Notes: generated by a model not told the origin, from the letters alone. Counted from the first letter of the stretch, positions 12,952 to 24,833 are shown. The stretch: 64,000 nt of DNA from Saxidomus purpurata (GCA_022818135.1 JAFMSR010000015.1:30983929-31047928), one strand, 5' to 3'. Numbers and translations are program-made.

Positions 12952-13341
12952 AAAGCGGCACTCCCTACATCTAGCAGATTATTTTATCGAAACATAGATT
13001 ATGTGTTCAATGAACGTAAAATGATAAATACATACAATTCATACAATTTCAAAGAAGAACATATGGCGAAAAATGATTCAGTTTACCACTATTAATCAAG
13101 TTAGAGGCCTTCTGTAATAAATCGCATCCACCCATTAATTGTACAACAACAACTTACATGCATTATTGAATGGTTTACGGAACTGCAGTATATTTTAAAC
13201 CGCTGATTTTATCGATAATGACTAGAAATGTATACATGTAGCTGAAACTTTTAGGTTAAGTTATAATACTTCCAAAGATTTTATTATTTATGTTTTGGAG
13301 GTTGTTTAGTTTGACATCAGTTATAGGGTATGTCCCTTTAA
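12952..13341 (+). mobile_element. MITE, about 390 bp, bounded by TTAA
   Basis: The left end is TTAAAGCGGCACTCCCTA and the right end, reverse-complemented, is TTAAAGGGACATACCCTA, so the imperfect TIRs include TTAA. Further copies cluster at 61591-62529, which confirms it is a mobile family. TTAA borders suggest mobilisation by a piggyBac-like transposase, but none is encoded here. Confidence 0.75.
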
Positions 13342-13535
13342 CAGATTCGAGTTTTTGCACGTGTCTTTTCACCTAATTAATATTCATGAGGAATCCTGAC
13401 ATAAAATGTCGATCGTATTCATAAACGTGCTCTTTAATTTGATACATTGATTTAACTGTAGCATATTTACTTAAAAAGATATGACATATTTGACCCATAA
13501 AGGCCCTTTTGTCATGTTGCGAATCACTTATACAA

Positions 13536-14160
13536 TCAGTTATGTTAAGGGGTTGCCTTTTAGCAGACAAAAAGTAAAATAACTCTGCACAGCTTATAGT
13601 TGTAAGGTGATCGAGCAGCAAGCTAACGATGACTAGTGGCAACAATCTTTGCAGTTGATAGAGCATACATGCATTCAATGGGTTATTGTCTGTGAAAACT
13701 GTGAAAGAGTTGCCGTAAACGTAGTCGTGGAATTTATAGGTTACCACCCATTTCATTGAGGATGTTGAGGAGACATGCAGCGTGCAAGAACCATATATAA
13801 TAAGTTTGCCTCCTTCTTATTTGTTTCCCTTTAATTTTCTCGTCCCGAGCTAAACTCTTAAAACTCTCTAAATCTTTATGGTAAACTAGTTATAGATTTT
13901 GCACGCTGCCTTTTAATACTTAAACAAGAATTAAATACATTGGCATCAATGTGTTTGAGCTATGCTCTAGATGTAGAAACTAAAAGAAATGTGACGAAGG
14001 ATGAGACAAGATTGAGTTATGTTTGTGTATTTTTCTCTTTTCAAATTTTCAACCAATTTCATTCAAATATCACCAGTAATATTGAGATATTAGACAAACA
14101 GGTTGGCCAGAGTTATGTTACTTTTTGTCTGCTAAAAGGCATTCCCTTAACATAAGTGAT
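13536..14160. repeat. Inverted pair of a 50-bp repeat
   Basis: A phrase containing 'ttactttttgtctgctaaaa' and 'cccttaacataa' lies on the minus strand at about 13536-13590 and on the plus strand at about 14107-14160. It is a fragment of a dispersed repeat present twice in opposite orientation inside the larger inverted-arm structure. Confidence 0.6.
13600..13756 (-). pseudogene. Ty3/Gypsy RNase H fragment
   Basis: The minus-strand translation starts with W-x-V-T-x-KFHDYVYGNSFTVFTDNNPLN. This is the signature of the RNase H domain downstream of reverse transcriptase in Ty3/Gypsy LTR retrotransposon Pol. After a one-base frame change the next stretch reads YALSTAKIVATSHR, then a stop, then LAARSPYNYKL, again matching the family. 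No RT, integrase or LTR is seen nearby, so it is a short decayed relic. Confidence 0.75.
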
Positions 14161-15127
14161 TATGTAGTTGTAACATTTATATTTTATTTATGTTGCATGG
14201 GAATCGAATGGACAACTGCATGATTATTATACAGGCCCACTTCACAAAACTGTAACGGGGTTAATAAGTTAAGGTATTTCTTTCGAATGTGCACTCTATG
14301 CCATTTTCTAGGATTTTTTTAATTAGTATGACAGTTGACATTTGCACAAAGCCTGCACTTTTACATATTTTATCTTGTCAAAATCATAGTATCAGATTAA
14401 TCATGATTTGAAAAGTACAATAAAATGAAAATACGCATCCGTTACAGAATATCTGAAAAGGAAATGCAAAAATGAACAAAGAAACCAAATTAAAATAGTT
14501 TTATCCCACAAGAAAAGCGTCACATCAAAAGGTGGCCGTACCATTTACAATTGAGAGCGATGACTGTACCGTTGCGTTTGTTCGACTGTACCGGTGACTT
14601 TTTAAGGAAAAGTGATACTGCACCGGTATGTTGTTGAAAGAGAAAGTACAAGAATAAAACGAACAGTGGCAAATCAAAGCTGTACATGTATTTAGCCAGT
14701 TTCATGAAGGATAATACATTTAGGACAGGTTTCTGTTAAAGTTTGGCTGATTCTCTTATTTTCGAGTCCGTTTTCATGCAAAACAGCATCAAGACTTGAT
14801 TCAAATTTCATCGGGTTAGATATGACCCATTCGACTGAAATTTGCAGTGTAAATTTAGCACTTGATCCGGTAAGAGTATATGCAACAAGAATAATAATCC
14901 TTTCCACGCTAGTAAATGGCAAAGATACACTACTAAGCGTGATTGGACTGAAGTGAGAGAGACTTAAACCGACACATACCTTGTTTGGTCTTTTTCTACC
15001 GCATTTTTGGTTGACTGTACCGGTCTACGGAAACACCGTTCCGATGCGCGTTCACGACAGTGAATAAAACAAAAAGATTACAGATAAACAATACGGCTTC
15101 CAAAAAAGGAAAATAATAAACTGTAAA

Positions 15128-16258
15128 TTGCCATATTGCATTCAGCTTTCAAATAGTATGAACTTATATGTTGCTTTCATAGATTTTGAAAAATGTTTCG
15201 ATAAATTAGAATGCTCCGTCATGTTCAACAAATTGAGACAAGAAAACGTGAGTTCAAAGTTTGTAAAAGCCATTCCAATATGTGCAGCTGTTATAAAGCC
15301 GCCGTACGGTATAATAATTAGATTTCACTCATTTTCGACTCGAATATTGGTGCAAAAAAGGGAGATCCAAGTTTTAGTATTCTATTTTTATTCTTTGTGA
15401 ATGATTTAATTAACAATATTAACGGAAATATTGATCATATCTTCAATATAGACGATGCTTCTATTCGCGGTTTTTACCGCTTTATTCGCACACAAACCAA
15501 AACCTATCTGCATTCTGCGACACATGGAAATTAAGTTTATACCACTAAAACAAAAATAATGATATTTGAACAGGGCAGACAAACAACAAGATCAGTGTAA
15601 AGTATCTGATAGCTTAGTATGTTCTATACTTCACTATGGTGCGGAAATCCATGGGTATTTTGAAAGAAAAAGTATTAAACTTTTCACTGTAAGTTTCTAA
15701 GAAAAAAACGTTGTGTTAGAAAATCGACGAAATCAGATTGTTGGGGACTTAGAAAATAAACCCAAAAATGATAATCATTAAATATTGGATAAAAATATTA
15801 AAATCAGATGATAATTGTACAGAAAATTAGACGTAAACAAACAAACAATGCTGGTACTCCAATATAAATAATTCAAGCAGGCTTTCGTGATATTGCTTGT
15901 TTAACATGAGTTTGAACGAGAGAAGTATCTAAATACTATAAATATCAACAAATTTAGAAAAACACTAAGTAGATTCCGGCTGTCGTCTCACAATTTTGAA
16001 ATAGAAAAGGGTAGACACGAAAATATCCCTAGAAAGGAAAGAAAGTGCCGAAACTGTTCCGTGAATTTGAAAGAGGGCGAATACCATTTTTTATAAGTAT
16101 GTCCAAAGTATTATCATTTACATCGGAAATTCTTTAAGCCGTATTTTTGTAGATGGCTTACTGTACCGAAATTTGAATCCCTCGTGTCTATTACAAACAA
16201 TAAAGCATTAAATGATTTGGCCAAATATTTATATTATGCAATTAAAGAAAGAACGTGA
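15128..16258 (+). pseudogene. Decayed non-LTR retrotransposon RT
   Basis: Fragments of one reverse transcriptase appear in order on the plus strand. The motif A region (LYVAFIDFEKCFDKLE) lies near 15170-15210. FFVNDLI followed by a degraded YADD-like IDDA lies near 15388-15460. A thumb-like SILHYGAEIHGYFER lies near 15630-15670. From 15971 to 16258 runs the C-terminal cysteine/histidine region (RLSSHNFEIEKGRHENIPR, KCRNC, EYHFL, VCPKY) with one internal TAA. Several frameshifts and stops separate the pieces. The family is a LINE of a type common in molluscs; exact clade unassigned. Confidence 0.8.
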
Positions 16259-17761
16259 TTCTACTTATTTTATTGTATATGAAGGAATGCACAATGTTAA
16301 GACTATTCGCTATTTCTACATTTTTGAATCAGACTAATGAGTTAGTCAAAGTTTTCGCCTTACGGTAAGGATAAGTGTAGTATTGATTGTACTATGTTAT
16401 TTATATAGACTATGAATACTGTCTTAAATCACGAGTTCCTTGTTATTTCTTAATACAAAGTAAATAATAATGTTATGTCGAATTTCAACGCTCATGAAAT
16501 TACTTTGGTAGTGTCGGTGAATCCAGTTTATATATAGTGCACTACCTCCTTATTAGTACAAGTCTATGTTTTGCCTATTCATTCAATACAACTTATACCC
16601 AATGTCCGGATTTTTACAATGCCACCACATTTGTTTATTATTAACACTGTCTTCGAGGTTCATGCATCAAATATTGATAATGCAACTTTATACATATAAG
16701 TATATGTTTGAATAATATTTAACGTCTAGGTGTAACAGAAAACATCAATAACATGATACAAGGGAGACAACTGAGTCCCCCTTGTCGTCCAGTCTATGGA
16801 GAGTTATTGTTTAGATTTAGACTGGTAAATGCATAGCATGTTTCTCTGGGAAAATTTCTCATTATTCATACTTTTATTTGGAACGTTATTTGTCGACTAA
16901 GAATGGGATATTACAATTTAATGTCGAATAAACTATATGTTATGTTAACGGTATGCTATACAAATTATAAAGAATATTTCTTATGAATAAGTGTTCGTGT
17001 ATGTCTACCACTTATAATTAACAGACACTCAAAAATAGCATCATAACAGAATAGCATATATTTGCAAATTAACCTCATTATAAACTGAAATGTGTTAGTT
17101 GTAAATATATTAGTTTTGATTATGTAACAAACAAAATTTATAATTCTTTTTCAACAACGTTTCAGATATAGATTGACGAATATGCACTGGAATATAATTA
17201 TGTAATTAAAATGTGTACTGCAGCATATGAAGATGCTATAAAATATATTCAATGAATTGCTGTTTTATTGTGTACAGTCGTTACAACACCAAATTCATAC
17301 TTAATTACATAAAATTGAAAGTCCTAATTCGCTAAAACCTAACATATCGTTTTTTTTAAATACCGTATATTCAACAAATATATCAATTTTTATCATTTGC
17401 AATAATAAAAAGTGTACATGTAATCTAGTTTTGTACAAATTGAGTTGTGACAAATGTTATAAAAGATTAAGCTAATAAATAAACACAAATGTAGATCATA
17501 TGAGCGAACCTTTCATCTCAATTAAGGAGAGTTATATAGTGACAAAGTGATTTTCACATCTTGCCTGTAAAAGTCTTGATTGGTATCATGTTATTTTGCG
17601 CCTTACGGAACAAAGTGTCAGCAGGGCTTTTGAAAAGCAGGCTTGGCCACTGTATGCATGGTAATTATTGGAAATCCAGCAACACTGCGTGAAATGAATG
17701 AATAGTGGTATTCAAACCACCTGTCACGACAAAAAAGCTTTGTTTAACTTTACTAAAATGA
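16259..17761. other. Intergenic, no gene recognised
   Basis: AT-rich sequence between two LINE copies. No exon, RNA gene or repeat family could be recognised. Confidence 0.4.
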
Positions 17762-18366
17762 AGAAACTTGAAACTTGAAACTTGTTTATTTGATTAAACG
17801 CCTAATTTTATAGATATACTCAATGGCGTTGTACACAGTAATGTAAACCAATATAAAATCAACTTCAATACAATTTCATAAAACAAACGAAATATACTTA
17901 AGACAGGTATATGCGACATTAAACAAATAAAATGCAATTGTGTGAAAGTAAAAAGAATTAGTTAAATTAAAACTTATGTATATCTACTATAAAACATAAA
18001 AAAATCTAAAGTATTGATTTAGAAAACTCAAAATAAAATACCTGGTGTCCCTCCCTACCACGAACCGAAAAAGTAGGAAGACACAAAATTACAATCTCAT
18101 AACTATACTGCTTAAGATAATATGAAATAGTTCAACTTGAAACCACACTAGCCCTCCGGAGAACGTCAAGTACCATTCCCACTTGGAGAGCCATACCCCA
18201 AAGCGTCATATACCACTATGTGAGTACTGTGTGGCCCATTTTTAAGATTATCATAGAATATCTTTTTAAAATATTTATGAAGGGATTCAATAATATTAAC
18301 ATAAATGTTGCACAAAACAGAAATTGATTGGGATTAAAACAGTCCGCCCACCAACACTGTGTTTAT

Positions 18367-19979
18367 TTAGAACAATGCATAGTAGTCTCTGAAGTAGTGC
18401 GTTTTCAAGTTCTTCTTAAAACTGTCTGAGGATACAGAGTTCCTGATGTTACTTGGAAGCTCGTTCCAGAGTTTCGGGCCAACGGTACTGAAACTTCTAT
18501 CGGCGAAAGTCTTTCTTTTGTTGAATGGTATTTTATAACATCCCTCTGAAGTTTGTGTTGAGCGTAGATTGCGCTTGGGTCGTTGTTCTTCAAGAATTTC
18601 GGTAAGGTACCCTGGAGCGTTTCCAACTGAGCAGCTGAACATGAAAGTTAAAATTTTGAACGTGATTCAAGCTTTCACAGGTAACCAGTGCAGATCGTAT
18701 AAAGCTTGTTTGGAACTATCATATCGAGAGCGAGATAGAACGAGTTTTGCGCACATATTTTGTATACGCTGCATTTTTTGTATGTCGCACAGGGCTATCC
18801 CATAGAGAATGACGTTGCAGTAGTCAAGGTGGGACATGACTAGAGATAACACTAGAATTTCTGTTGCTTCTTTCGTCAAATACTGTCTAATGCTCTTTAT
18901 TCTCATGTAATTCAAAATAGCAGTGCGGCATTTTCTTTTCACGTGTTCTTTGAAATTCAATGTTTCGTCCAGAAACGCCCCTAGGTATCTAACACAGTTT
19001 TCTGCTTCGATGCTATCACCAACAACTTTGATTGAATTTTTTTCGCATTTATTTAGTTGAGGTTGACTACCAAACTTGATAAACTCCGTTTTGGAAGCGT
19101 TCTTTTTTAGTTTGTTCTTATTCATCCAGTCATTGATTGTTAAGGAACATTGTTCGAGTTCGTGTTTAGCATTTTCTTCGGCGCCAGGATCGCTCGGGCA
19201 AAATTGTTTATCGGCAGTGTGATCATCTGCGAAACCACGCACTGTGATAGATGGCGGTATGACGTCGAATAACGTCCCCGCATATGCTAGGTACAGCCAA
19301 GGGCCGAGACAGCTTCCTTGTGGGACACTACATTCAAGTGCACGTGACCTGGAATAGGCTGAACTGACATTGACCCTACAACTTCGAGGACGTAAATAGG
19401 AGTCAATCCAGTTCAGTGCTGTAGAACAGATTCCATAGTGTTTGTTCAGTACGTCTGTTAGAATGTCGTGATCGACTGTACCGAAAGCCGCACTCAGATC
19501 GATCGCTATTAAGGCTGTAACTTCCTGTCTTTCCATGCCACCAAGTATGTCATTTACCAGACGCAAAAGCGCAGATTCGCATGAATGGAAACGTCTGTAA
19601 GCACTTTGGTTTTTTGGCAATAAGTTATATTCGTTGACATGAAAATTCAATCTCAGTAGCGCAGCTTTTTCGATTACTTTGGAGAGAAAAGAGAGATTGC
19701 TTACTGGTCGATAGTTGGAATATATCAGTTCAAAACCAACCTTCTTAAGTAAAGGTGGTACAACAGCCCGCTTCCATTTCTCAGGGAAGATGCCCTGACT
19801 GAGTGAAAGATTAACAAGCTTGGTTATTAAAGGTAATAGTTCATTCAGGAACATTTTCAAGATATTGGTTGGAAGAATGTCAAGCTCACATGATTTTGAT
19901 TGCATTTGATTGATCAGTTTTCGTATTTCATCATCAGTCAGATGTTCAAAAATTTCAAATGATTCTACGTTTTTTTTTC
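18367..19979 (-). pseudogene. LINE reverse transcriptase, one frameshift and one stop
   Basis: The frame opened at 19905 carries RT landmarks. It has YRPVSNLSFLSKVIEK (about residues 65-80), motif A AIDLSAAFG (134-142), VPQGS (194-198) and motif C FADD (225-228). A thumb region ends in LHWLPVKA. A TGA at 18667-18669 interrupts it, and the same frame then continues into the conserved C-terminal tail (DRSFSTVGPKLWNELPSNIR) ending at 18367. The stop replaces an expected Arg codon and fits CGA-to-TGA CpG decay. The same frame extends upstream of 19905 to an A9 run at 19970-19978, where it is out of frame with the endonuclease. The second Asp usual in motif A is Gly here; the first, metal-binding Asp is kept. 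Confidence 0.9.
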
Positions 19980-21410
19980 TGGTTTGTAGTTGTCAAATGT
20001 TTTAAGCGAATCTCGAATTTTACTTATTTTATCCGTAAAATAGTCTGCAAACTTGTCTGCACTAGTGGTGTCGCTTTCGCCGCTCGGCATCGGGTTTTCT
20101 GTTTTTGATCCAGTGATCTCAGAAACAAACTTGTATAACTTTTTTGAGTCACCTTTAAAACCAAGAACTTTTTGACTAAGTGTTTGTTGTTTTTCCTTTT
20201 TCAATTCAAAATGGTACTTATTTCGTGCATTTTTAAACAATTGATAGTGCTCTGGTTGTTTGTAGCGTTTCCATAATCTTTCAGCTTTTCGAAATTTTCT
20301 TTTCATTTCCTGAATGTTTTCACTAAACCATGGCTTTGGAACGCGGCATATACGTTTTTTCTCTTTGACCGGGGCGTGCTTGTCTAAGACTTTCTTGATT
20401 TCAACTTCAAATTGATCAACGAATGTGTCTATATCAGTTTCATCAATAGAAATTTTCTTGAGGTCTTCAGCAAATTCATCATTATTCATGTCTTTAAAAT
20501 TTCGAAAAGAAACAGACTCGCTTTTAATGTTTTCCTTTTGAATTTGTGTTACGATTTTAACAACACAATGATCCGAGATGAAGGGACCTTGTTCACATGA
20601 ACGTATTTGAACACCATTTACTACTTCTGAGATGACAAGATCGAGAACATTGCCTTCTTTATGTGTGCTGAAATTAACGTGTTGTTCAAGTCCAAGTGCA
20701 TATAAAGAGTTTGTGAATTCAGATGTTGCATGGGTTCCATCATTTAAATGTAAATTGAAATCTCCCATTATCATCAAGTTAGAATGTTGAGGTATTATTT
20801 CTTCTAAGAATTCACAGAATTCGGAGACAAATTGAGAGTCTGTGTAAAGGGACGGTGGTCTATATACGCCCACGACGGTTATTGAGATGTTCTTAAATAT
20901 GACCTTCCATAGCGCATGTTCGAAAGAATTTCTGACCTGACTAGTTAATCTACGGACGTTTACCCCGGACCGATAGACTAGACCGACGCCACCACCTGTT
21001 CTGTTTGGTCTATTTACAGCTCTGAATGTGTAACCGTTTTGATTCAAATCAGATGTATCAATTTGATATTGTTTTTCGTCAGAATACCATGTTTCAGTCA
21101 GCAATGCAAAGTCTATATTTTCTTCTCTAAGATATTGGCCAACAATAACATCTTTTCGGACAACGGAATGGCAATTTAAAGTCATACATGTTATTTTTTC
21201 ATTGTATCTATTTAGTGTATTGGTCTTCTTTGGATATGTCAAATTATTAAGATTTGCCCCTCTAGGTCTATCAAAGGCTTTTAATTGTCCACCTCGTTTA
21301 CCTCTACGCTTTCTATGCTGAGCGATGTTTAATCCATTTATTATACATGCCACTGAAGGATCAATTGTGTAAAGGTTTCTATTGTTCGATACGTTTTGTC
21401 CAATTTCCAA
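19965..21410 (-). CDS. LINE endonuclease domain (EEP family)
   Basis: A 481-residue frame. It begins with a basic stretch (RKRRGKRGG, about residues 33-41) and contains a complete endonuclease/exonuclease/phosphatase fold. Landmarks are TLNCHS (77-82), catalytic LTETW with Glu106, VGVYRPP (180-186), MGDFN (215-219) and SDHC (279-282). These residues nick target DNA to prime reverse transcription in LINEs. The frame then enters the linker toward RT and stops just after an A9 homopolymer at 19970-19978. Gaining one A (or losing two) would join it to the RT frame. That suggests a slippage indel, or less likely a programmed shift. Confidence 0.9.
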   Translation of the reverse strand: MEIGQNVSNNRNLYTIDPSVACIINGLNIAQHRKRRGKRGGQLKAFDRPRGANLNNLTYPKKTNTLNRYNEKITCMTLNCHSVVRKDVIVGQYLREENIDFALLTETWYSDEKQYQIDTSDLNQNGYTFRAVNRPNRTGGGVGLVYRSGVNVRRLTSQVRNSFEHALWKVIFKNISITVVGVYRPPSLYTDSQFVSEFCEFLEEIIPQHSNLMIMGDFNLHLNDGTHATSEFTNSLYALGLEQHVNFSTHKEGNVLDLVISEVVNGVQIRSCEQGPFISDHCVVKIVTQIQKENIKSESVSFRNFKDMNNDEFAEDLKKISIDETDIDTFVDQFEVEIKKVLDKHAPVKEKKRICRVPKPWFSENIQEMKRKFRKAERLWKRYKQPEHYQLFKNARNKYHFELKKEKQQTLSQKVLGFKGDSKKLYKFVSEITGSKTENPMPSGESDTTSADKFADYFTDKISKIRDSLKTFDNYKPEKKT

Positions 21411-21464
21411 CAGTTTTTCCCGAGGGTAAATGCGATTTGTATGCGAATTATCAAGTTCAATATT

Positions 21465-21673
21465 AAAAATGTCAAGAGTATATAAAACCCGCTAAAAATG
21501 TCAAGAGTATATAAAACCCGTTAGAAACCCGAAGAAGCTAGAATTTGATGTACTGTAAGGCGGCAACGCCGCCTAGCAACGCAAACGCAACGCCTCAGCC
21601 CAAATCTACAGAGACACCGTGACTGTCTAAATTTCTTTCAGAGATTCGTTTAGCGGGTTTTATATACTCTTGA
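21465..21673. repeat. TATA-bearing direct and inverted repeats at LINE 5' end
   Basis: A 29-bp unit (aaaaatgtcaagagtatata plus 'aaacccgct') occurs in tandem at 21465-21493 and 21494-21522. A perfect 25-bp inverted copy lies at 21649-21673. Each unit contains TATATAAAA. The inverted copy would place a TATA box about 25-30 bp upstream of the LINE's minus-strand 5' region, while the tandem pair faces the opposite way. A GGCGGC..GCCGCC hairpin lies between them near 21560. A promoter function is inference from the motif. Confidence 0.7.
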
Positions 21674-21693
21674 TCAAATAATTATTACCAGCT

Positions 21694-22039
21694 TATGACT
21701 AAAATAGATTAATATTTATAACAGTTTACCTTTATTTAATAAAGTGAACTCTTTATTTACCATCTTTATCAAAAATTGATAATCCACCTGTTTATAATCT
21801 GCTACTTCTGACTGCTTGAAGAAAAAAATCAACATATCTCACATGTTTGCCAAAGTCTTCACTTCGGGTTTTAGAATCTGATTTTATCATAATGTTGTAT
21901 GTCTATCTTGAACAGAAGTAACTTTAAGTATAGTCAAAATTTATGTGTGCAAAAGCGAAACGCTGGAGGTTGAGAAACAAGTTGGCTGCTTAAAAAAGGA
22001 TCTGATGGGTTATGCCACATGGATATCATGCATGAACAT
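21694..22039. other. Intergenic, nothing recognised
   Basis: Unique-looking AT-rich sequence upstream of a short dispersed repeat. No gene. Confidence 0.4.
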
Positions 22040-22275
22040 AACAAGAGAGCCATGATGGCTCTATCACCAAAAACGTGTATGGAATTCAAACCATTTCAGA
22101 ATTTCCATGCAGATTGTTTTCTGTTTGATCAGTGTTTATGTGAGAAAAGCTGATGGTGAGAGAATAATCCATTCTTACATGAAATGTAGATTACAGATTG
22201 CACGCTGTAACAGGGTCATTAACCTTCAGCCAAACGTTCAGACAAACGGGCGAACGGACAGAGTAAGTCAAAATA
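22040..22275 (+). repeat. Short interspersed repeat related to families A/B
   Basis: It starts 'acaagagagccatgatggct', a palindrome-bearing head like those of families A and B. It ends near a 'cagacaaacgggcgaacgga' tract, as such elements usually do. The interior differs from A and B, so it is listed separately. Confidence 0.5.
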
Positions 22276-24644
22276 GTACGGATGTTACATCTGGGGGTTT
22301 GGGCATTCAATCCAATATTCCCATATTGACTTTATCAAAGCATCAAGCATAGGAAAGATAATACCTATCCTTTTGTTGTCCCATGATTTATGACAAGTAC
22401 TTGAACAGCTAATTCGCATATAATTTAAGCATCTACATATAATTATAATTCAAATATTATAATTGAACAAACACATATTCACTTGTATAGAACAGTATGA
22501 ATGGAAGCTACATTGTAATATAAAATGCCAAAATTAATCCAAGCAAATTAGGTTGAAATGGAATCTAGTGATACGCCGGATCGAAGTCGCCTATAATTTG
22601 TTGCCAAGTTCTAAAATGTGTATTTAAAAGATAGCAGCTTTGATATACACATGTATATAGTTAAACGCTCGGAGGATAAAATCTTTGAAGGTTGACTATA
22701 AGAATAGAATGAACGCGCCTGCTTTACTGGGTGATACCCCCATAGGCATAACTGATTGTTACCATTCAAGAACTTGTCAAAAGTATACCGTACGCCAAAG
22801 GGTTTTTACCTAATACATGTATAGTGTGCAATACAAATATGTACATAATGACACGAGAGCTTAAAGTTTAAAACACTGATTATATTCACTTCCCGAATGT
22901 TAAAGCAATCAATGGTAATTGTTAATATATTTGATAATCTCAGCGGAAACTTTTTCATATTTAGTTTGACTGATTTTGTGACAGTTGAAAAGGTTTGTAA
23001 AATTTAAATGTTTGTTTCAGAAAGATATTACATAAATTTGTATTTTCTTAATCTTAAGGTTTTCCTCGGCTAACCTAGCCATGGATGTGTTAGTGTTTAT
23101 TCGTACTATTGCAAATTGAGAGATCGACGGAAGCGGAGCCATATGAGACTCTCTTTTTTCAGTAACATGTTCGCATTTATTACACTTTAGTACATTATTG
23201 TCACCCAATGAAAAGGTCTTATTTTGCAGTATTATCCACCAGACGAGTTTTATGCGATAAAGTGTATTTGAAAGACAAAATGCATACCTTTATTACATTG
23301 AAAATGTGCTAAAAACAATAGTTTTTAAATTAAAGGTTCTTGTTTGTTTGATTAATATGTACATAATATTTAATAACATTTAATGTATGTAACAGTAGCT
23401 ATGAAGTAGCTGTGTTGGAAAAACACAGAAGCTAGTCTGTCAGTGATCAACACCCCTAGTGCGAGTACACAAGACTGTCTGGTCTTCTGTGGCCACATCT
23501 ATATCCCTATCAAACCAACACTTTCATGCTTTATCCTAGTTATAACAGGTGTGAGAAAAAGACAGAAGATATGATCTCATGCTGAGAGTTAAGCTTTAAC
23601 TGTGGCCTTCTATGAAACACCATGAAAAATCAATGTACAAAGTACAATATATAATAGTTGACCTGATATGAAAAGGTGATATCCATTGCTTGTCACTATA
23701 ATGTTTCAGGAAAAGGAATATTAATTCCAGTCTATAAACATGTACTTAAAACATTCATAGTTTCAGTTGCTGATCGTAAATATGCCTCTTATTAAAATTA
23801 TCAAATATTAGATGACCTGAGTGACAAGGAAAGTATGCAGTAAGCTGAAAATGTATACATGTATAAGACTACATATACATTGTACATAATACATGTATAT
23901 TAATACAATTCCAACCATTACATGCCTACACTCGAGAAGTATATAAAATGCAGACATGCAACTGCACATATATGCTTAGACAAATTACATAACCTACTTA
24001 TCTACAAAGTCCTTTCTTCTTCTAAGAATCAAATATTAGGTTTTGGCTGTAAATCGAACAAGAACTTTACTAGTTAAGATATGTATGTAATGTCAGGGAC
24101 CAGAGTAATGATACAATCAGAATTTAGATGTAGCGCTTTATTTATCAGCTCGTGTCGTAAATCATTATATTCCATAATACCGTGTTTCTCACTTTCAATT
24201 TTATTTTGTTTAATTTCTAGTCTTTCATAATCTGCCAGTGTCAAAACCTTTTGGAGCAACATCTATCCCACATTTTGCCAAAACTTACCTATGTGAACAT
24301 GACAGTATAAAACTCTTCATGATGGAATATCTCTATTTTTTGCAGACTCTAAAGCACAAATTTCTACATTTATAAGCACTTTGCAAGTAATAATTCACTC
24401 TTGATGTTTGCATATTATCAATGGTGGTGGTCGCCATCCCATCCCGCCTAAAATAGCAGCCGATAGAATGAATTTTGACACCCCTAAAACATACGCGTTG
24501 CTTTGTTCTACGCATGTTCAATACAACTGAATGTGCTCCAGCAGCTGCAACATATTCTATGACTAACCACACCATTGAGTCAATATACATATATATATAT
24601 ATATAGTCCTAAGGTTTAAAACCCTTTAAATGCCGGAAAAGGCA
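22276..24644. other. Intergenic, no confident gene
   Basis: Two short minus-strand frames look somewhat protein-like. One is at 24262-24074: 62 codons, helical and charged, with 'LADYERLEIKQNKIE'. The other is at 23208-23017: 63 codons, with CNKCEHVTEKRESH. Neither has a recognisable family, a clear splice partner or support from flanking exons, so neither is called. Confidence 0.4.
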
Positions 24645-24712
24645 ATATATATAAGTAATTAAATAAAAATGACTTGATATGGCTTTAAAATAATGATTTA
24701 ATTAACTAAATT

Positions 24713-24754
24713 AACTGTGCTACGCGTTTTTAATACAATTCATCAGGCACAATT
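24713..24754 (-). ncRNA. Degenerate hammerhead motif, left arm
   Basis: This is the inverted counterpart of the right-arm ribozyme. The stem I strand and CTGATGA box are kept. The second core box, GAAA in the right arm, is changed and lengthened to a T-plus-A run here. A standard hammerhead core needs GAA at this place, so cleavage is unlikely. Confidence 0.6.
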
Positions 24755-24833
24755 GTAGTGAATGACGTTGTTTCCATGACGTTGACGTCATAACTTCCTG
24801 CAAGGGAGATTACTGTTGTGAAAATGCAGATAA

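Larger units (their letters stand above)
11556..15062. mobile_element. 3.5-kb structure with about 850-bp inverted arms
   Basis: The left arm (11556-12407) and right arm (14234-15062) are reverse complements over their whole length, diverged by substitutions and small indels. The outer termini read CACTGTCGTGAACGCGC inward on both sides. The pentamer AATAA sits immediately outside each end (11551-11555 and 15063-15067), compatible with a target-site duplication. The interior (12408-14233) carries a MITE and a decayed Gypsy fragment but no transposase. It may be a foldback-type or deleted DNA transposon with very long TIRs, or simply two inverted copies of one repeat. Arm reading frames beginning MKLAKY occur in both arms but degenerate. 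Confidence 0.65.
17762..21693 (-). mobile_element. Nearly full-length CR1/L2-like LINE
   Basis: On the minus strand the element encodes an apurinic-type endonuclease followed by a reverse transcriptase. It ends in a short 7-bp repeat tail (AAGTTTC, three copies, plus strand 17762-17785), typical of CR1/L2-type LINEs. The octamer ACTAAAAT occurs just outside the 3' tail (about 17753) and near 21696, a possible target-site duplication that would place the 5' end near 21693. No separate ORF1 was recognised. Only two disabling lesions are visible in the coding region, so the copy is comparatively young. Confidence 0.85.

Noticed and set aside
23017..23208. Zinc-finger-like CNKCEHVTEKRESH frame
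   Set aside because: Only one imperfect Cys/His set, no neighbouring fingers and no splice evidence.
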